A stretch of 64,000 bases of DNA from Cannabis sativa (Eukaryota; Streptophyta; Magnoliopsida; Rosales; Cannabaceae), in contig NC_083604.1 of NCBI RefSeq assembly GCF_029168945.1, positions 62,202,211 through 62,266,210 of the forward strand, in the 5' to 3' direction. The first letter of the stretch is position 1. Each line of letters begins with the position of its first letter. Under the pieces are notes generated by a model, which was not told where the DNA came from, did no database searches, and worked only from the letters and a program-made list of their open reading frames with translations. The position numbers and the translations under genes were made by a program. Of the stretch, positions 1-13,130 are shown one piece after another.

Positions 1-719
1 AATTAAAGTTGATTTTTTATTTAAATCAATTTTGATTTTTAATTTTTCATTATTATATTATGGAACTTATTCGATATTTATTTGAATTTATTTTTCAAAT
101 TTAAATAATAATTGAAAATTAATTAAAGTTGATTTTAATTAAACCAACTTTAATTTGTAATTTTTCATTATTATAATATCGAATATTATGATTATACAAA
201 ATACATATATATATTTTTTTAAATAATGAGCTTTTAATCAAGAGACATTCGATCTCCATCATGGGTTTTACACCGTGTTTGTTTTAGTGAGTAATCCTCC
301 CTAATGGAGGAACGTTCATTAGCAATTTCGCACCGTTTAACCTCGCATGATAAGTAGTTTGTAAGTGTTTTGTATGGTATAGATCACCCTAATGGTGGCG
401 ACCATACTTGACTTGCAAGTTATGAAACAATGGTGGAAGCTCATAAGATAGAATTGCCTTGACTCGCCTAAACGGACAACGCCGAATTCAAATCTTGATC
501 GAATAAAAGGTTGCTAGAATGTTTATCATTTTAGATGAGCCGACAACTCTATTCAATGAATGATGCTTTGACTCTCGCCTAAACGGACATCGTGTCGCCT
601 TGTTGAAATACCTTGAAAATAAACTATGTTAGATTTAGTATTTCTATAACATATGTAATTACTTGTTATTTTCTAAATTGTGTATGAATTTACAGGCCAA
701 AACCTTACTTCGTTTTATT
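1..719 (+). other. Leader (5' untranslated region) of a decayed Ty1/copia element
   Basis: There is no gene here. The first 240 bases are very AT-rich and hold two related blocks about 120 bases apart, both opening AATTAAAGTTGATTTT (at 1 and 121). From about 240 on the composition becomes ordinary. A phrase built around CGCCTAAACGGAC occurs twice (about 475 and 580). The stretch runs directly into copia gag-like sequence, so I read it as the untranslated leader of that element. The 5' LTR is not in the window: the LTR end seen at 6230-6253 has no match here. The leader assignment is inferred from position. Confidence 0.45.
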
Positions 720-3700
720 GATGTGTTGTAGTGTCATTATGAATAACCCACACCCCGATCCTCTCTTAGTTACTATCTTAGCAAAAGAACTCTATAGTGT
801 GAAAATGCATCCCGGTAGTTGCATTAACTCGCACCGTTGATGATGAATCCGAAATTCCAAAAGGCAAATCTACCGGGAATTGATTTATCAAGAGAACAAT
901 GGGTCCAACTTATCCTTAATAGTCTTCCTCCGTAGTATAATGAATTTGTTATCTCTTATATGATCAACAATTCTAACTCCTCCGACATGGACAAGCTCGA
1001 AACAATTACGAGCCCATGAATCCAACTTGATTGCAATGGGTCCCCCCGGGTTTGCAATCAACAATCAAAGGAAAAGGACTAGGTATGAAGGATCTAGCAA
1101 AAACCGGCTTCTTCAAGTACAATTATCGACATAATCTTCTATGTTCGAATTGTAATGGAAAGTGGTCATCATGAAGAACGATGTCCTGTGCTTCTAAACA
1201 ATTCAAACGAAGGTAATGCTTTTGTCTTTGAATCATGTGTTTGTAGAACGACAAATCCATCATTGTTGATTCCGGGTCTACTAACCATGTATGTTCTTCA
1301 CTGCTTGCTTGAAACTCGGGAAAATCTACTCAGAGAGTTGCGCTTAAAGTTGGCAATGGCGAATTAGTATCGATTAAAGCTGAGGAAAAGCCCGCATCAA
1401 GTTTCAACAAAGATTTTTAATTTTAGAAAATGTTTTATTTATTCCAAACTTTAGTAGAAACTTGATTAGTGTCTCATGTTTGCAAACACAATCTTATATA
1501 TTGAATTTTTCGAGTACAAATTGTTCAATTTCTCGTAATGGATTTCAAATATGTGTTGCTATAATGGAACAAGGGCTTTATGTTTTAAGACCGAGTACTC
1601 AAATCTCACTAAATAGTGAACTTTTCAAAGGTAGCATTGACCTAGAAACCTAAAAAGAAAAGAGATTGATAATGATGATCAAACTTATCTATGGCATTTA
1701 CGTTTAGGTCATATAGGCTTTGATAGATTCAATAGGCTCACCAAAGACGGTCCATTAAAAAATGTCGTCCTAGGTGAACCGCCGCATGCGAGTCCCGCCT
1801 AGAAGGAAAAATGACTAAACGTTCTTTCTCTCGCAAAGGAGAGCGTGCCAAAATCCCTCTGTGGTTAGTGCATTCCGATGTCTGCGACCTTTGAATGTCA
1901 AAGCCCGAGGTGGTTATGAGTATTTTGTCACTTTCATTGACGATTTCTCTAGATATAGTTTTCTTTACCTAATGCAAAAGAAATCCGAAACGTTTGAAAA
2001 GTTTCAAGAATTTCATGCTTTGGCCCAAAACCAATTAGGTAAATCATTAAAGATCTTGCGAACTGATAGGGGTGGAGAATATATGGATATGCAGTTCAAA
2101 GATCATTTAATTGAACTTGGAATTGAATCCCAATACACTCGCCCCCAAACTTACTCCACAACAAAATGGAGTTGCGTAAAGAAGAAATCGCACTCTTTTG
2201 GAAATGGTTAGGTCTATGCCGAGTTATTCAACTCGTCTACGTCCTTCCGGGGATATGCCATACGTATGGCAAATGACATTTTAAATGTTGTTCCATCTAA
2301 AGCAAATTCCTAAGACACCCGTCGAACTTTGGAATGGTCGAACACCTAGTTTACGCCATTATAGAATTTGGGGGTGCCCTGCTCATGTCTTAAGAAAGAA
2401 AGAAGGCAAACTTGAATCACGTACCGAAGTATGCATGTTTGTTGGAAATTCTAAAGAGACTAGGGGTGGACTATTTTATAGTCACAAGGATAATAAAGTG
2501 TTTGTTTCTACAAATGCTACTTTCCTTGGAAGAGAACTATATTAAAGACTACAAACCGAAAAGTAAAGTTGTTCTAGAGGAATTGCTATCGATATAAGTC
2601 CTTCCAATGTTCCGTCCTCTTCCACTCGTGAAGAAGACGATCCCACTCCCTCGCCTGAACAAACCGAGAAATCTACTACTAAAGTTTCTGTTCGTAAGAC
2701 AACCATACCTCGTCGTAGTGGGAGAGTTTCAACAAAACCCGCTCGTTATGGCTTGGATGGTGAAATCAATATGGTCGTAGGTGATCGTATTGATGACGAT
2801 CCATTAACCTATAAACAAAGTGCAATGGCTAGTCCGCAACGAAACGATGGTCACCGGAATGGATCTCGTAAATGGATTCCATGAAAAAGAACAAAGTCCG
2901 GGAATATGTAGACGCATCGACGACTATCATCCGATAGATGCAAGTGGGTTTACAAGAAGAAAAGAGGAGCTGGAGGCGAACGTCGAAACTTTCAAAGCTA
3001 GACTTGTAGCCAAGGGTTATACCCAAAGAGAAGGCGTGGACTATGAGGAAACTTTTAGTCCCGTTGCCATGCTCAAATCCATCCGAATTCTTCTCTCCAT
3101 AGAAGCTTTCGATTATGAAATCCGGCAAATGGATGTCAAGACCGCCTTCCTTAATGGGGTACTTGAAGAAACCATCTATATGGAGCAACCAAGGTTATGT
3201 TCTTCCCGGCAAGAAAAGAAAGTTTGCAAGTTAAATGTGTCTATCTATGGACTCAAGCAAGCTTCGCTCATGGAACAAGAGGTTTGATGAAATCATCAAA
3301 ACCTACGCTTTCTTCGTAATGAAGATGAACCTTGTGTTTACCAACTCAAGGAAGACCAAATAGTAGTATTCCCGGTCCTTTATGTTGATGACATTTTGAT
3401 CATTGGAAACAATGTCAAGAAAATGACTCACATTAAGGAATGGCTCAACACTCAATTCGATATGAAAGATTTGGGTGAAGGCCTTATGTTCTTGGTATTC
3501 AGATTATAAGAAACCGAAGAACGCATCTCTTGCTCTCTCTCAAACGACCTACATAGACAAAGTCTTAGAGAGATTCTCCATGAGCAACACCAATGGGGCA
3601 AACATGCCTTCTAGATATGGTATTCGTCTATCTAAGGAACCACCGATCGATCCTCAAGAGATAGAGGACATGGCGAAAATTCCCTATGCCTCTCCGCAGC

Positions 3701-4369
3701 TTGGAAGTCTAATGTATGCAATGTTATGCACTAGACCCGACATCCGTTATGCCGTTGGAATCGTGGAGGTATCACTAATCCAGGACAAGAACATTGGAAT
3801 GCGCTTAAGTATATCGAAATACTTAAAGAGTACAAGGAATCTTGTGTTAGTCTACAAGGGTGGTGCTTTAAATCCCATAGGCTACACCGATTCGCATTTC
3901 CAGCAAGTCTTCAAGAGGAAATCAACATCTGGGATGTGTTTACTCTTGGGGTGGAGCAGGGTTTGGAGAAGTGCTAAACAAACCACAATATCTGACTCAA
4001 CTATGGAAGCCGAATACATAGCAGAAATTCGAAGCCGCAAAGAACTTGTCCGGCTAAGAAAGTTCTTCACCAAAGATAGGAGTTGTTCTGGAATGGAAAA
4101 GCCTCTTGTACTACTTGTGTGATAACAATGGAGCAATAGCAAACGAAAGAACCCTCAAGCCACAAGAGAAGCAAACACATTGAAAGGAAGTATCACATTA
4201 TCGAGAATACGTGGCAAGAGGGGACGTACTAGTTGAGAAAGTTGACTACTGCAGGACAACCTACTCGATCCATTTACCAAAGTCTTGGCCGTGATGCCTT
4301 TTGAAAAGCACCGTAATTTAGGATTAATTGATATGTACTAATTAGTTTTATATTAGGCAAGTGGGAGTT
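720..4369 (+). pseudogene. Broken gag-pol of a Ty1/copia retrotransposon
   Basis: This is the remnant of a copia polyprotein, in the order gag, integrase, reverse transcriptase, RNase H. A gag stretch lies near 870-1010. A CCHC zinc knuckle (CSNCNG, then GHHEERCP after a small frame slip) lies near 1141-1190. The integrase core at 1861-2211 shows FVTFIDDFSRY and LRTDRGGEY. The RT at about 2985-3290 shows [18 protein letters not shown] and SIYGLKQAS, and YVDDILIIGN follows at 3381-3415 in another frame. RNase H lies near 3700-4290 (GYTDS, then SDSTMEAEY). Integrase before RT identifies copia rather than gypsy. Stops and frameshifts interrupt every domain, so no functional protein is possible. 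A purine-rich tract (GGCAAGTGGGAG) precedes the LTR at 4370. Confidence 0.9.
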
Positions 4370-6253
4370 TGTTAGGTTTTATGCCCTAAATAAAACTCCG
4401 TTTCAATGTAATCTATTTTATTCAACATCAATAAAGAAAGTATTTTTTCATTCATTTGTGTATGTTTTGGCTCACTTTATCAATTGCTTGTCTAATTGAT
4501 TTATAAATTCATCTTAAACCCTTTTCACATACTTGATCATGTTTATTTGTGTCATCACATTGGAAAGTAAACATGACTATGTGAATAAAGTTTCCTAGAT
4601 TTATCGTAATGTGGTTTTACCTGATATGATAATCTACAACAAGAGTTTACTTGTATTTGGAGAAATACTATGTTCTTTCCGTAACATTGGTTAAAGTAAA
4701 GCTCAGTTGGATGCATGGAGTATATTTTGAAGTGGACCGATATTGAACTTGAATTAGATTTAATTAAAGTTACCGTAAAATCTATTCAAGTCAATATCGC
4801 CAAGTTGATCCTAGATCAAATGATCTTAATCCTGTTATGATTAGGCTCAATCTTGAAAGGCTATTCGTGTTCTTTGATTTGTTAGATAAGCCTACTTTTA
4901 GGTCAAAGGTGATACGTACATTTTGGGAACACTAGAAGGTAGTGCACGGAGTGGGAGCGCTAGCATAAACATGGAATCTATAGCTTCTATCTCGGCAAAT
5001 AGTAAGTAAAGGATGATTTCCTTCGAGCTTGGCCAAACGAAATAAATGGTGGAGATCTCATTTCACATAAGCTGAAATATCATTTATACGGGGTCAAGTG
5101 TTTTAAGGATAAAATACATGGTAGTGTGTTACTTAATTTAATCCCTTTACTATGTGTATCATTCATATAGAGGATCATTGGTCAAATTAGGATTATAACA
5201 ATGGATAACTAATGATGTGTCTATATGGTGGATCATATAGAGCATTCTATATACTGAGAGTGCAATTCTAAGTTCTATGCGTGGATTCAACGAAGAATTA
5301 ATAAGTTAGTGAATTTTAGTGCTAAATTCTTGATCTACTTATTGGAAGCTCAGTTATATATACCCATGGTCCCCCCACTAGTTGAGATAATATTGCTTGT
5401 AAGACTCATGTAATTGGTTTTGATTAATCAATTATAATTCACAAATTAGACTATGTCTATTTGTGAAATTTTCACTAAGTAAGGGCGAAATTGTAAAGAA
5501 AGAGTTAACAGGGGCATATTTGTTAATTGTGATACTTTGTATGGTGCAATTAATAAATATGATAAATGACAATATTATTTAATAATTATTTATAGTTATT
5601 AAATAGTTAGAATTGGCATTTAAATGATTGAATTAGGAAATTGGCATTTTTGAGAAAATCAGATACAAAAGTGGTAAAATTGCAAAATTGCAAAAATCAA
5701 GGCCCACCACCCACCTAGCCTAGGGCCTACTTATGTTATCTTTTTTAAATGATTTTTTCATTATTTTAATGCCATATAATTCAAGTCAAACCCTAGAAGG
5801 AATGCTATAAATAGATAGTGAAGGCTTCAGGAAAATTACACTTTCTGAATCAGAAAAACCTGAGCCTCCACTCTCTTCTCTAGCCGCCACTCTCTCTCTC
5901 TTTTCTTCCTCAAAATTTCGAACCTCTCTTAGTGATTAGAGTAGTGCCCACACACATCAAGCCATACCTCAATCATAGTGAGGAAGATTGTGACGAAAGA
6001 TCAACAAAGAAAGGAGATTCAAAGATCAAGAATTGAGAAGAAGATCCAGGTTCGCATCTTCGATAATACCACTGCGCGTAAAGGAATCATGTGAGATCCG
6101 AACCGAAGGAGTCATTATAATTCCGCTGCACCCAATGTAAGGTTTCTTAAACTTTATATGTGTTTAATTTATCGTTTTAGAAAGTTCATATTTAGGATGT
6201 TAATAAACATACTTGTGAGTAGATCTAAGATCCTGGTAAAATAATATCCAACA
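4370..6253 (+). mobile_element. 3' LTR of the copia element (family C)
   Basis: This 1,884-bp LTR begins TGTTAGGTTTTATGCCC right after a purine tract and ends AATATCCAACA, giving the inverted termini TGTTRG/CCAACA. A TATA box (TATAAATA) lies at 5807-5814 in a context shared by all family copies. Five further copies lie at 47062, 51526, 55983, 60448 and 62300. The next base after the LTR is already inside the gypsy gag. The copia element was therefore probably inserted into that gypsy element, whose 5' part would lie to the left of the window. Confidence 0.9.
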
Positions 6254-7510
6254 CCAATATCCCCTTTGACCTTTAACAACCTGACTGAGTGTGTGACAGC
6301 AGCCTTGCGAACTGAAGCTCATGTAGAAGGGAATGAGAAGAAGAACACAAGCAAAGGAAGAGGAAATGACCGAAAGATGACCAAGAAGAATCAAGGACAG
6401 TGGTCCCAAGGACAACAATTTAGTGGGGTTAGCACTAGTAGTGGTTCATCTGGAAAGACTCGTAGTGGACCATACGAGTGTTTCAGTTGTGGTCAACAAG
6501 GTCATAAGAAGAAAGATTGCCCGCAATGACAACAAAGATTTCAAGCATCTCATGGAGGACCCATAGGGAGCTATGTAGAGTCTACTCCTTTTCATGGACA
6601 GCCCAAGACAAACCAGTCCCAGTCTTCATCCTATGGTTTCACACCCCAATCGAGCACGCAATCTCAGTATCAACATCAGTTCAGGCCACAAGGTTCAGGG
6701 TTCAACATGGGGTACTCACAAGGTTTCCAAACTCCTGCTCCTAGTGGGAGTCAAAGAGGGTACAATCAAGGTGGAGGGTCTGGTGCAAGTACAAGCTATC
6801 CTAGTCAGGGAAGGGGAAAGGTAAAAGCAAAGTCATCCGCTCAAGCCTACGCTCTTGGGGTTGATGTTGTACAGGGCGGTGCTGACTAGGGAGTTGTTGA
6901 TGGTATGGTTCTTATCTCACACTCTTGGGCTCATGTGTTATTTGATACTGCTGCATCGCATTCCTTTATATCTTTTATGTTTGCTAGTATGTTGGGTTTG
7001 AGTTGGGCAACTTTTAGTCCTGCATTGCATTTGAGTGTACCTATGGGGGGACACAGTGAGGTATCCACCATATGTAGGTCAGTTTGTATTGTGTTCGAGG
7101 GACACAAGTTGTCTGGAAACTTACTAGTGTTGCCTATGGGGAAATTTGATGTAATTCTTGGTATGGATTGGTTGTCTAAATACCAAGCTATTGTGGATTG
7201 TTCACGCAAGAGAGTGACTCTTTTAACCCCTAGTGGTGATTTCATTATTTATCGAGCCGGCATGAGTGCAGTGAGACAAAATCCTATCTTAAGGGCATGT
7301 TTAGGTGGAAAGAGAAACTTAGAGTGTTATGGGAATCTGTTTGCGATCGATGATGAGTTTAGGAATTTAGACCAGTTCCCTTGGATATCAGTGGTTAGTG
7401 GTTTTCCGGACGTGTTTCTAAAGGATTTACCAGGGTTACCACCTGATAGGGAGATCGAGTTTTGCATTGATTTGATTCCCGGAGCTCAACAGTCTCTATT
7501 GCGCCTTATC
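6254..7510 (+). pseudogene. gag C-terminus and protease of a Ty3/gypsy Tekay-type element
   Basis: The frame starting near 6266 carries the gag C-terminal part with a zinc knuckle (CFSCGQQGHKKKDCP, about 6478-6523). A Gln/Ser/Gly-rich linker follows, then the aspartic protease (VLFDTAASHSFIS near 6940, and VILGMDWLSKY near 7150). Gag and protease are in one frame, broken by only two stops: TGA at 6527-6529, where CGA is likely ancestral, and TAG at 6887-6889. The protease signature reads DTAAS; family members normally have DS/TGAS/T, so the active-site loop may be altered. The gag N-terminus and 5' LTR are missing, cut off by the copia LTR ending at 6253. A one-base frame slip near 7495 separates this part from the RT frame. 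Confidence 0.88.
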
Positions 7511-7512
7511 GC

Positions 7513-10305
7513 ATGGTACCTGCAGAGTTGGCTGAATTGAAAAAACAATTAGGGGAGTTAATGGATAAGGGTTACATCAGACATAGTACTTCTCCATGGG
7601 GAGCTCCAGTCTTGCTCGCCAAGAAAGCTGATGGGACTTTGCGACTTTGTGTCGACTATAGAAAGCTGAATCAGATGACAATTAAAAACAAATATCCTCT
7701 ACCGAGGATTGATGAATTATTTGATCAACTTGGTGGTTCAAAGTTCTTTTCAAAGATTGATTTGAGGTTAGGCTACCATCAATTGAGGATTAGGGAAGAA
7801 GATATCCCTAAGACTGCTTTCAGGAGACGGTATGGACACTTTGAGTTTTTGGTAATGCCGTTTTGGTTAGCGAATGCACCTGCTACATTTATGGATCTTA
7901 TGAATAGAGTCTTTAGACCTTTCTTGGATAAGTTTGTGGTGGTATTTATTGATGATATCTTGGTGTATTCTAAGACATGTGAGGATCATGCTAAACACTT
8001 GACAACAGTATTACAGACATTGAGAGATCATCAATTATACGCTAAGAAAGAGAAGTGTGAATTTTGGATGACTGAAGTCAAGTTCTTGGGCCATGTAATT
8101 TCTCAAGATGGTATCACTATTGATCCTGCAAAGATAGACTCTATTCTACAGTGGGAAAGACCAAAGAATGTCACTGAAGTTCGAAGTTTTCTTGGGTTGG
8201 CAGGCTACTACCGTCGCTTTGTAGAGAATTTCTCACGAATTGCTATGCCTTTGACAAAGTTAACAAGAAAAGAAGTAAAGTTTATGTGGGATGATAGTTG
8301 CGAAGAAGCTTTTAGAGAATTGAAGGAAAGATTAACTTCGGCGCCTGTTCTCACTGTTCCTAATAGTGAGGAACCAGATGTGGTATTCACTGATGCTTCA
8401 GGTACTGGATTAGGAGGTGTACTCATGCAAAATGGCAAGGTAGTTGCCTATGCTTCTCGACAATTGAAACCACATGAGAAGAATTACCCTACGCATGACC
8501 TAGAACTTGCTGCGGTAATCTTTGTCTTGAAAATTTGGAGATGTTATTTACGTGGCGTAAAGTTTGAGTTATACTCAGATCATAAGAGCTTGAAGTATCT
8601 TCTTACTCAAAGGGACTTGAACTTGAGGCAAAGAAGATGGGTTGAGTATATAGAGGACTATGATTTCACTTTGCAGTATCACCCCGGGAAAGCTAATGTA
8701 GTAGCTGATGCACTAAGTAGAAAGCCTCATGGTACTTTGGCATGTTTGGCTCTTGAGGACTGGAAAAGGACAATCACAATGGGTAATTATAACTTGCAAT
8801 ACTATGAAGGGGAAGAAGTAGCTTGTATCTCTAACATAGTGGCTACACCAGTGCTACTTCAGCAAGTTAAGCAACGTCAGTGGTAAGATGAAAAGCTAGG
8901 ATTCATTTGGAACCGAATCCAGGATGGTGAGCAACTAGATGGGTGGACAGTTCATGGTGAAGGGTATCTATACCATATGGGAAGACTAGTTGTTGCGGAT
9001 ATCCCTGAACTTAGGGAGACCATTTTGATTGAGGCCCATAGATCCAAATTTGCTGTACATCCTGGAAGTACAAAGATGTACCAAGATTTAAAGAGACAAT
9101 ATAGGTGGGAAGGTATGAAAAGAGATGTGGCCAGCTTTGTAGCTAAGTGTATAGTATGTCAGCAAGTAAAGGCTGAGCATCAGAGACCCTCAGGTTTACT
9201 TCAACCTTTTGCCTATACCAGAATGGAAGTGGGACAAGATTACAATGGACTTTGTTCTGGGTTGCCATTGACACCTTTGAAGCATGATGCTGTTTGGGTG
9301 ATTGTTGATCGTTTAGCTAAGTCTGATCATTTTATTCCAATCAGGAAGGATTACAAGCTTACTAAGCTAGCTCGACTTTATGTAGACAATATAGTTCGAC
9401 TACATGGAGTGCCTTCAAGCATTGTTTCTGATAGAGATCCTCGATTTACATTAAGGTTTTGGAAGGCCTTGCAACAAGCCTTAGGCACTGAACTTCACTT
9501 GAGTATTGCCCATCATCCACAGACAGATGGACAGTCTGAGAGGACCATACAGACTTTGGAAGACATGCTTCGCTCTTGTGTTTTGGGTTTTGGAGGTAGT
9601 TGGGGAGAACATTTGTCACTAGTGGAATTCACATACAACAACAGCTACCAAGCCAGTATAGGCATGGCTCCTTATGAGGCCTTATATGGGAGATCATGCA
9701 GATCACTATTGTGTTGGGCAAAACCAGATGAGCATGTCACTATCGGACCCCAAATTATCACTAGTACCACTAAAAAGATTAAGGGAATCCAAGAAAGACT
9801 TAAGGTTGTTCAGAGTCGTCAGAAAAGCTATGCCGATCTCCATCGACGGGAAGTTGAGTTTGATGTTGGTGATTATATCTTCTTGAAAGTTACTCCTGTG
9901 CGTGGCGTAACGAGATTTAGAGTGAAGGGTAAGCTAGCCCCGAGGTATATTGGACCTTTTGAGGTTATCGAGAGGATTGGGGAGGTCGCTTATCGATTAA
10001 ACTTACCAGGACAGTTGGGACATGTTCATAATGTGTTCCGTGTGTCTATGTTGAGGAAGTATACTCCAGATCCGTCACATGTTATTGAGTACGAGGCTAT
10101 CCCTCTTCAGGAAGATGTGACTTATGAAGAACAACCTATCAAAATCTTGGCGAGAGAGCTAAAAGTGTTAAGGAACAGAGAGATTCTAGTAGTCAAGATC
10201 TTATGGAAGAACCACAGAGAAGAGGAGGCTACTTGGGAGTTAGAGTCAGAGATGTATATAAAGTATCCTCACTTGTTTAATTTTCAACTTGAGGTTGTAC
10301 TTTAA
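7513..10305 (+). pseudogene. pol of a Tekay/Del chromovirus: RT, RNase H, integrase, chromodomain-like tail
   Basis: One frame runs through the whole region with a single stop (TAA, 8884-8886). The RT contains [12 protein letters not shown] and the catalytic FIDDILVYS (about 7945-7972). RNase H contains [13 protein letters not shown], then [10 protein letters not shown] and ADALSRKP. The integrase has an HHCC finger (HRSKFAVHP ... CIVCQQVK) and the later core residues in VSDRDPRFT and HPQTDGQSERT. Around 9228-9265 the frame is locally shifted, and the usual first catalytic Asp (MDF) appears only in the alternative frame. The C-terminus (VLWK-like ILWKNH, then EEATWELESEM) is the chromodomain-like tail of Tekay/Del elements. 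RT before integrase marks Ty3/gypsy. With so few lesions the copy looks fairly young, but it is not functional. Confidence 0.93.
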
Positions 10306-10340
10306 AATTTCGGGACGAAATTTCTCTAAGGGGGGAAGAA

Positions 10341-12401
10341 TGTGAAGACTCGATTTAACTAGTCAAACCGAGTATATATATATAATAATTAAATAAATAT
10401 AATATAATATATATGTAAAAAAAATTAAATATATGCATAAAGCAGTAGCCCCCTTCGTCCTCTCTCTCTCTCTTTACCTGTCTCTCTTTCTCTCTCTTCA
10501 ATACACAAGAAAGAAAACCCATAAACCTCCATAACCACCACACTCCGGCGACCTATCTCCGGCCACCGACCGACCTCACGCACCGTACCACTCAAACCTC
10601 CTAGTGCCGGCGACCTCACCCCCAAGCGGCGCCGCTTCTCTCGCCGTCGTTAGCTTAGGATCGCAAGTCAAAGTTTGGGGTTTCAAACTTTGAACGGATT
10701 TTCCGGTCACTACCGGCGTCCGTTTGACGAATCGTCTTCACCACTAAACTCAGCTCATTGAGGAGAACAACCTACACTAAACCATTTTTCCTGGTTCACT
10801 ACTTTTTCCGGTGACATTTTTGTAGCTCCGCCCCTTTCCGGCGACTTTCCGGTGACATCGTGTACCGTTTTGACAAACGGTTGGCATGGGTGTGATCTAC
10901 TCGTCGAGGTGGTCGTTTTGATATATACTACTCCTATTTTTGGCGACATTTTCGGTACACCAATTTTTACCGCCACCGATTGTTAATGTGCACCGCTTAG
11001 GTGAGGCTTCGGAACCCTAAATTTTAAATATAGTCGTTTTATATGTCGTTGGACTCGGTTTTGAATGTAGAATGCGATGATGATAATTACTTAACCATTT
11101 GATGATATAGGTGAGAGTAATATGTAAGATTGGACTAAACAATTGGAGCTCGAGACTTAAGAGCTTAAGATCGTCTTTTGGAAAAAGTTTAACGACTCGG
11201 GAGAGGTAGGGACTCAACTTGATTATTGGACTTGATTTTTATATGTGTTGTATAACATTAGACATATTCTAATTTTTATGATTTACAAAATTGTTTGAAA
11301 AATTGAAAACTTAACCTGCATATTTTTCTGGACTGTTCTGGGGCACTGAGTGCCAAATATATTTTTGTGTGCAAATATTTATGCAGGTTATGATTTTTGG
11401 GTTTATTCAAAATACAGCTGTTATGCTGCCGAATTTTCTAGAAAATAAAAAGGAATATGTTCTTTTGTTATGCTTATTATTTGCCTGCTTTGGTTATACT
11501 GATGAGAGCCATATTGATCATGTTCGGTGCATATTGTTGTTTCACGACCTAGTCTCTGTGTCATCATAGGTAGATCAGGTGTGCACTCACTTGTAAGTGA
11601 AAGTACTAGAATCTGTACAGGGAGTGAATTAAATCTGAGCCTCGGTATGATGGTGGATATCAGATGCGACTACCCGGTTTTGGATGTCGTTTTCTATGAT
11701 TGGTATTGAGAGCTAGGGGTCTAGTGGACGGTGTGATATGCATTTGACGTTTGATTTATGATTATTTGTGGTCTCTCTACTTTATTTGTACATATTGATA
11801 CTGTTGATGATATATTTTATTTTACAAAGCTAACCATGCAGGAATTTTATTAAAACAAGGGTCCTTTGATATTAGTTGTTTTCCTACTGGGCTTTATAAG
11901 CTCACCTCCTATTTTCTCCCATTCCAGGAACTCAGTTTGAGGCTAGTGGATGAGGATGGTACCGTTGGGGAAGGAAGTCGTTATTAGTTTAGTCTTATTT
12001 TACTCTTTAACCCTTTAATGAAACTGATTTTTTGTATTTAAGCTTAAATGGATGGTCTGGATGACTTAAATTAGCTATGTACTGTTTAGAAATGAGGAAT
12101 GATGGATTTTAGGTATTATATTGGTATTTTAAGGACTTATTAAATCTATCTATATATTTGGTGATTACATAACTGTAGAGATATTATTTTTCTTTTATAT
12201 TGATGAGTGGTCCTGATTTTGTTACTAATATTTTCTTATTAATATAGGAGTTAATCCATTACTTTTAAGTTAGTATTTTGTGATATAAATTAAAGGATCA
12301 TTTATAAGCTTTATCTTTCAACAAGGGTCAAAGTGTGACCTTTGACCACCCAAGTTATGGATATTATACATCTGCCACAGCCTAGGGCTCGGGTCGTGAC
12401 A
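10341..12401 (+). mobile_element. 3' LTR of the Tekay-type gypsy element
   Basis: This 2,061-bp LTR begins TGTGAAGACTCGATTTAAC directly after a polypurine tract (AAGGGGGGAAGAA, 10328-10340). It ends CTCGGGTCGTGACA at 12401. It contains a CT-rich stretch (10459-10500) and a CCGGCGAC-rich segment (10545-10870), typical of the transcribed part of such LTRs. No partner LTR is visible upstream because the element is truncated at 6254. The base after the LTR opens unrelated sequence (TTACC), which would be the right target duplication; the left one is not in the window. Confidence 0.9.
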
Positions 12402-13130
12402 TTACCTCTGGGTTCCGTGCTCCCCTTGGGGAGGAAGTGTTGTACTCTGTCTGGCCAAGGGTGCTCCTGCTGATGGCTGGTCGGCCATTGGTTGTAGAAT
12501 GGGGTGTGTCGCAGAGCTCGAGATCCCTGGTCGGCCTCTCATGCCGCTGGTTGCTGAGATTTTGCTATTTTTGTCATTTGACCTTTAAGGAAAGGTTTGT
12601 CCTCCCTCTGGCAAGGGAAGATCTGTCCTAGTTCCTAAGGAGCTGGTTAATCAGCATGTCAATAGATCCTCCCTGATTTATCAACATGTCTTCCTTAAAG
12701 CGGATTTCTAAGGAGATCTTGGCCTCTTCTATCGGTTCTCTGCTTGAACCATCTTATTAGATCGCTAGCCTTTCGGTTGCGGTGATCTAACTCTGCTTGA
12801 TGAGATCAAAGGATGTACTCCTGGTCATCCATCCATCTCAAGAATTTACGTCTTTGCTGAGCGAAAACATCACAATCAGCAGTGTGTAGTTCTTCAGTTA
12901 GCCTGCATGGCCTGCAGCTTCCCTAAGTCTAGCTAACTTGAGATCTTCTCCCATGTCCAGATGGGGCTTGCCAATTGCAGGCTCGCCAACTCATGGACCT
13001 GTCTCTCCAGTGTAGAATTAGAGATGAGATCCAATTGTTGTTTCAGGGGGCTATCACTCTTGGGTCCTTCCTTCAGTAGAAGGCGCCAATGGTGGGTCTT
13101 CTCTTGTAGGCAGGGGCCTGTCACTTGGAA
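12402..13130. other. Ordinary-GC stretch of unknown origin, no gene
   Basis: This 730-bp block is clearly less AT-rich than the DNA after it and probably derives from a mobile element. Its longest open frames (12933-13124 minus, 12961-13152 plus) overlap each other and show no family motif that I recognise. It leads directly into CACTA-like sequence and may be the interior of that element. Confidence 0.35.

Noticed and set aside
1..240. Possible 5' LTR of the copia element at the window start
   Set aside because: It has no similarity to the end of the 3' LTR at 6100-6253. It reads as an AT-rich leader instead.
2829..3188. 119-codon minus-strand frame over the copia RT
   Set aside because: It is a shadow of the + strand RT, which carries recognisable motifs.
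3882..4142. 86-codon minus-strand frame over copia RNase H
   Set aside because: It is a shadow of the RNase H coding strand.
10425..10976. Minus-strand frames in the Tekay LTR
   Set aside because: They are low-complexity Arg/Glu-rich or chance frames in an LTR leader.
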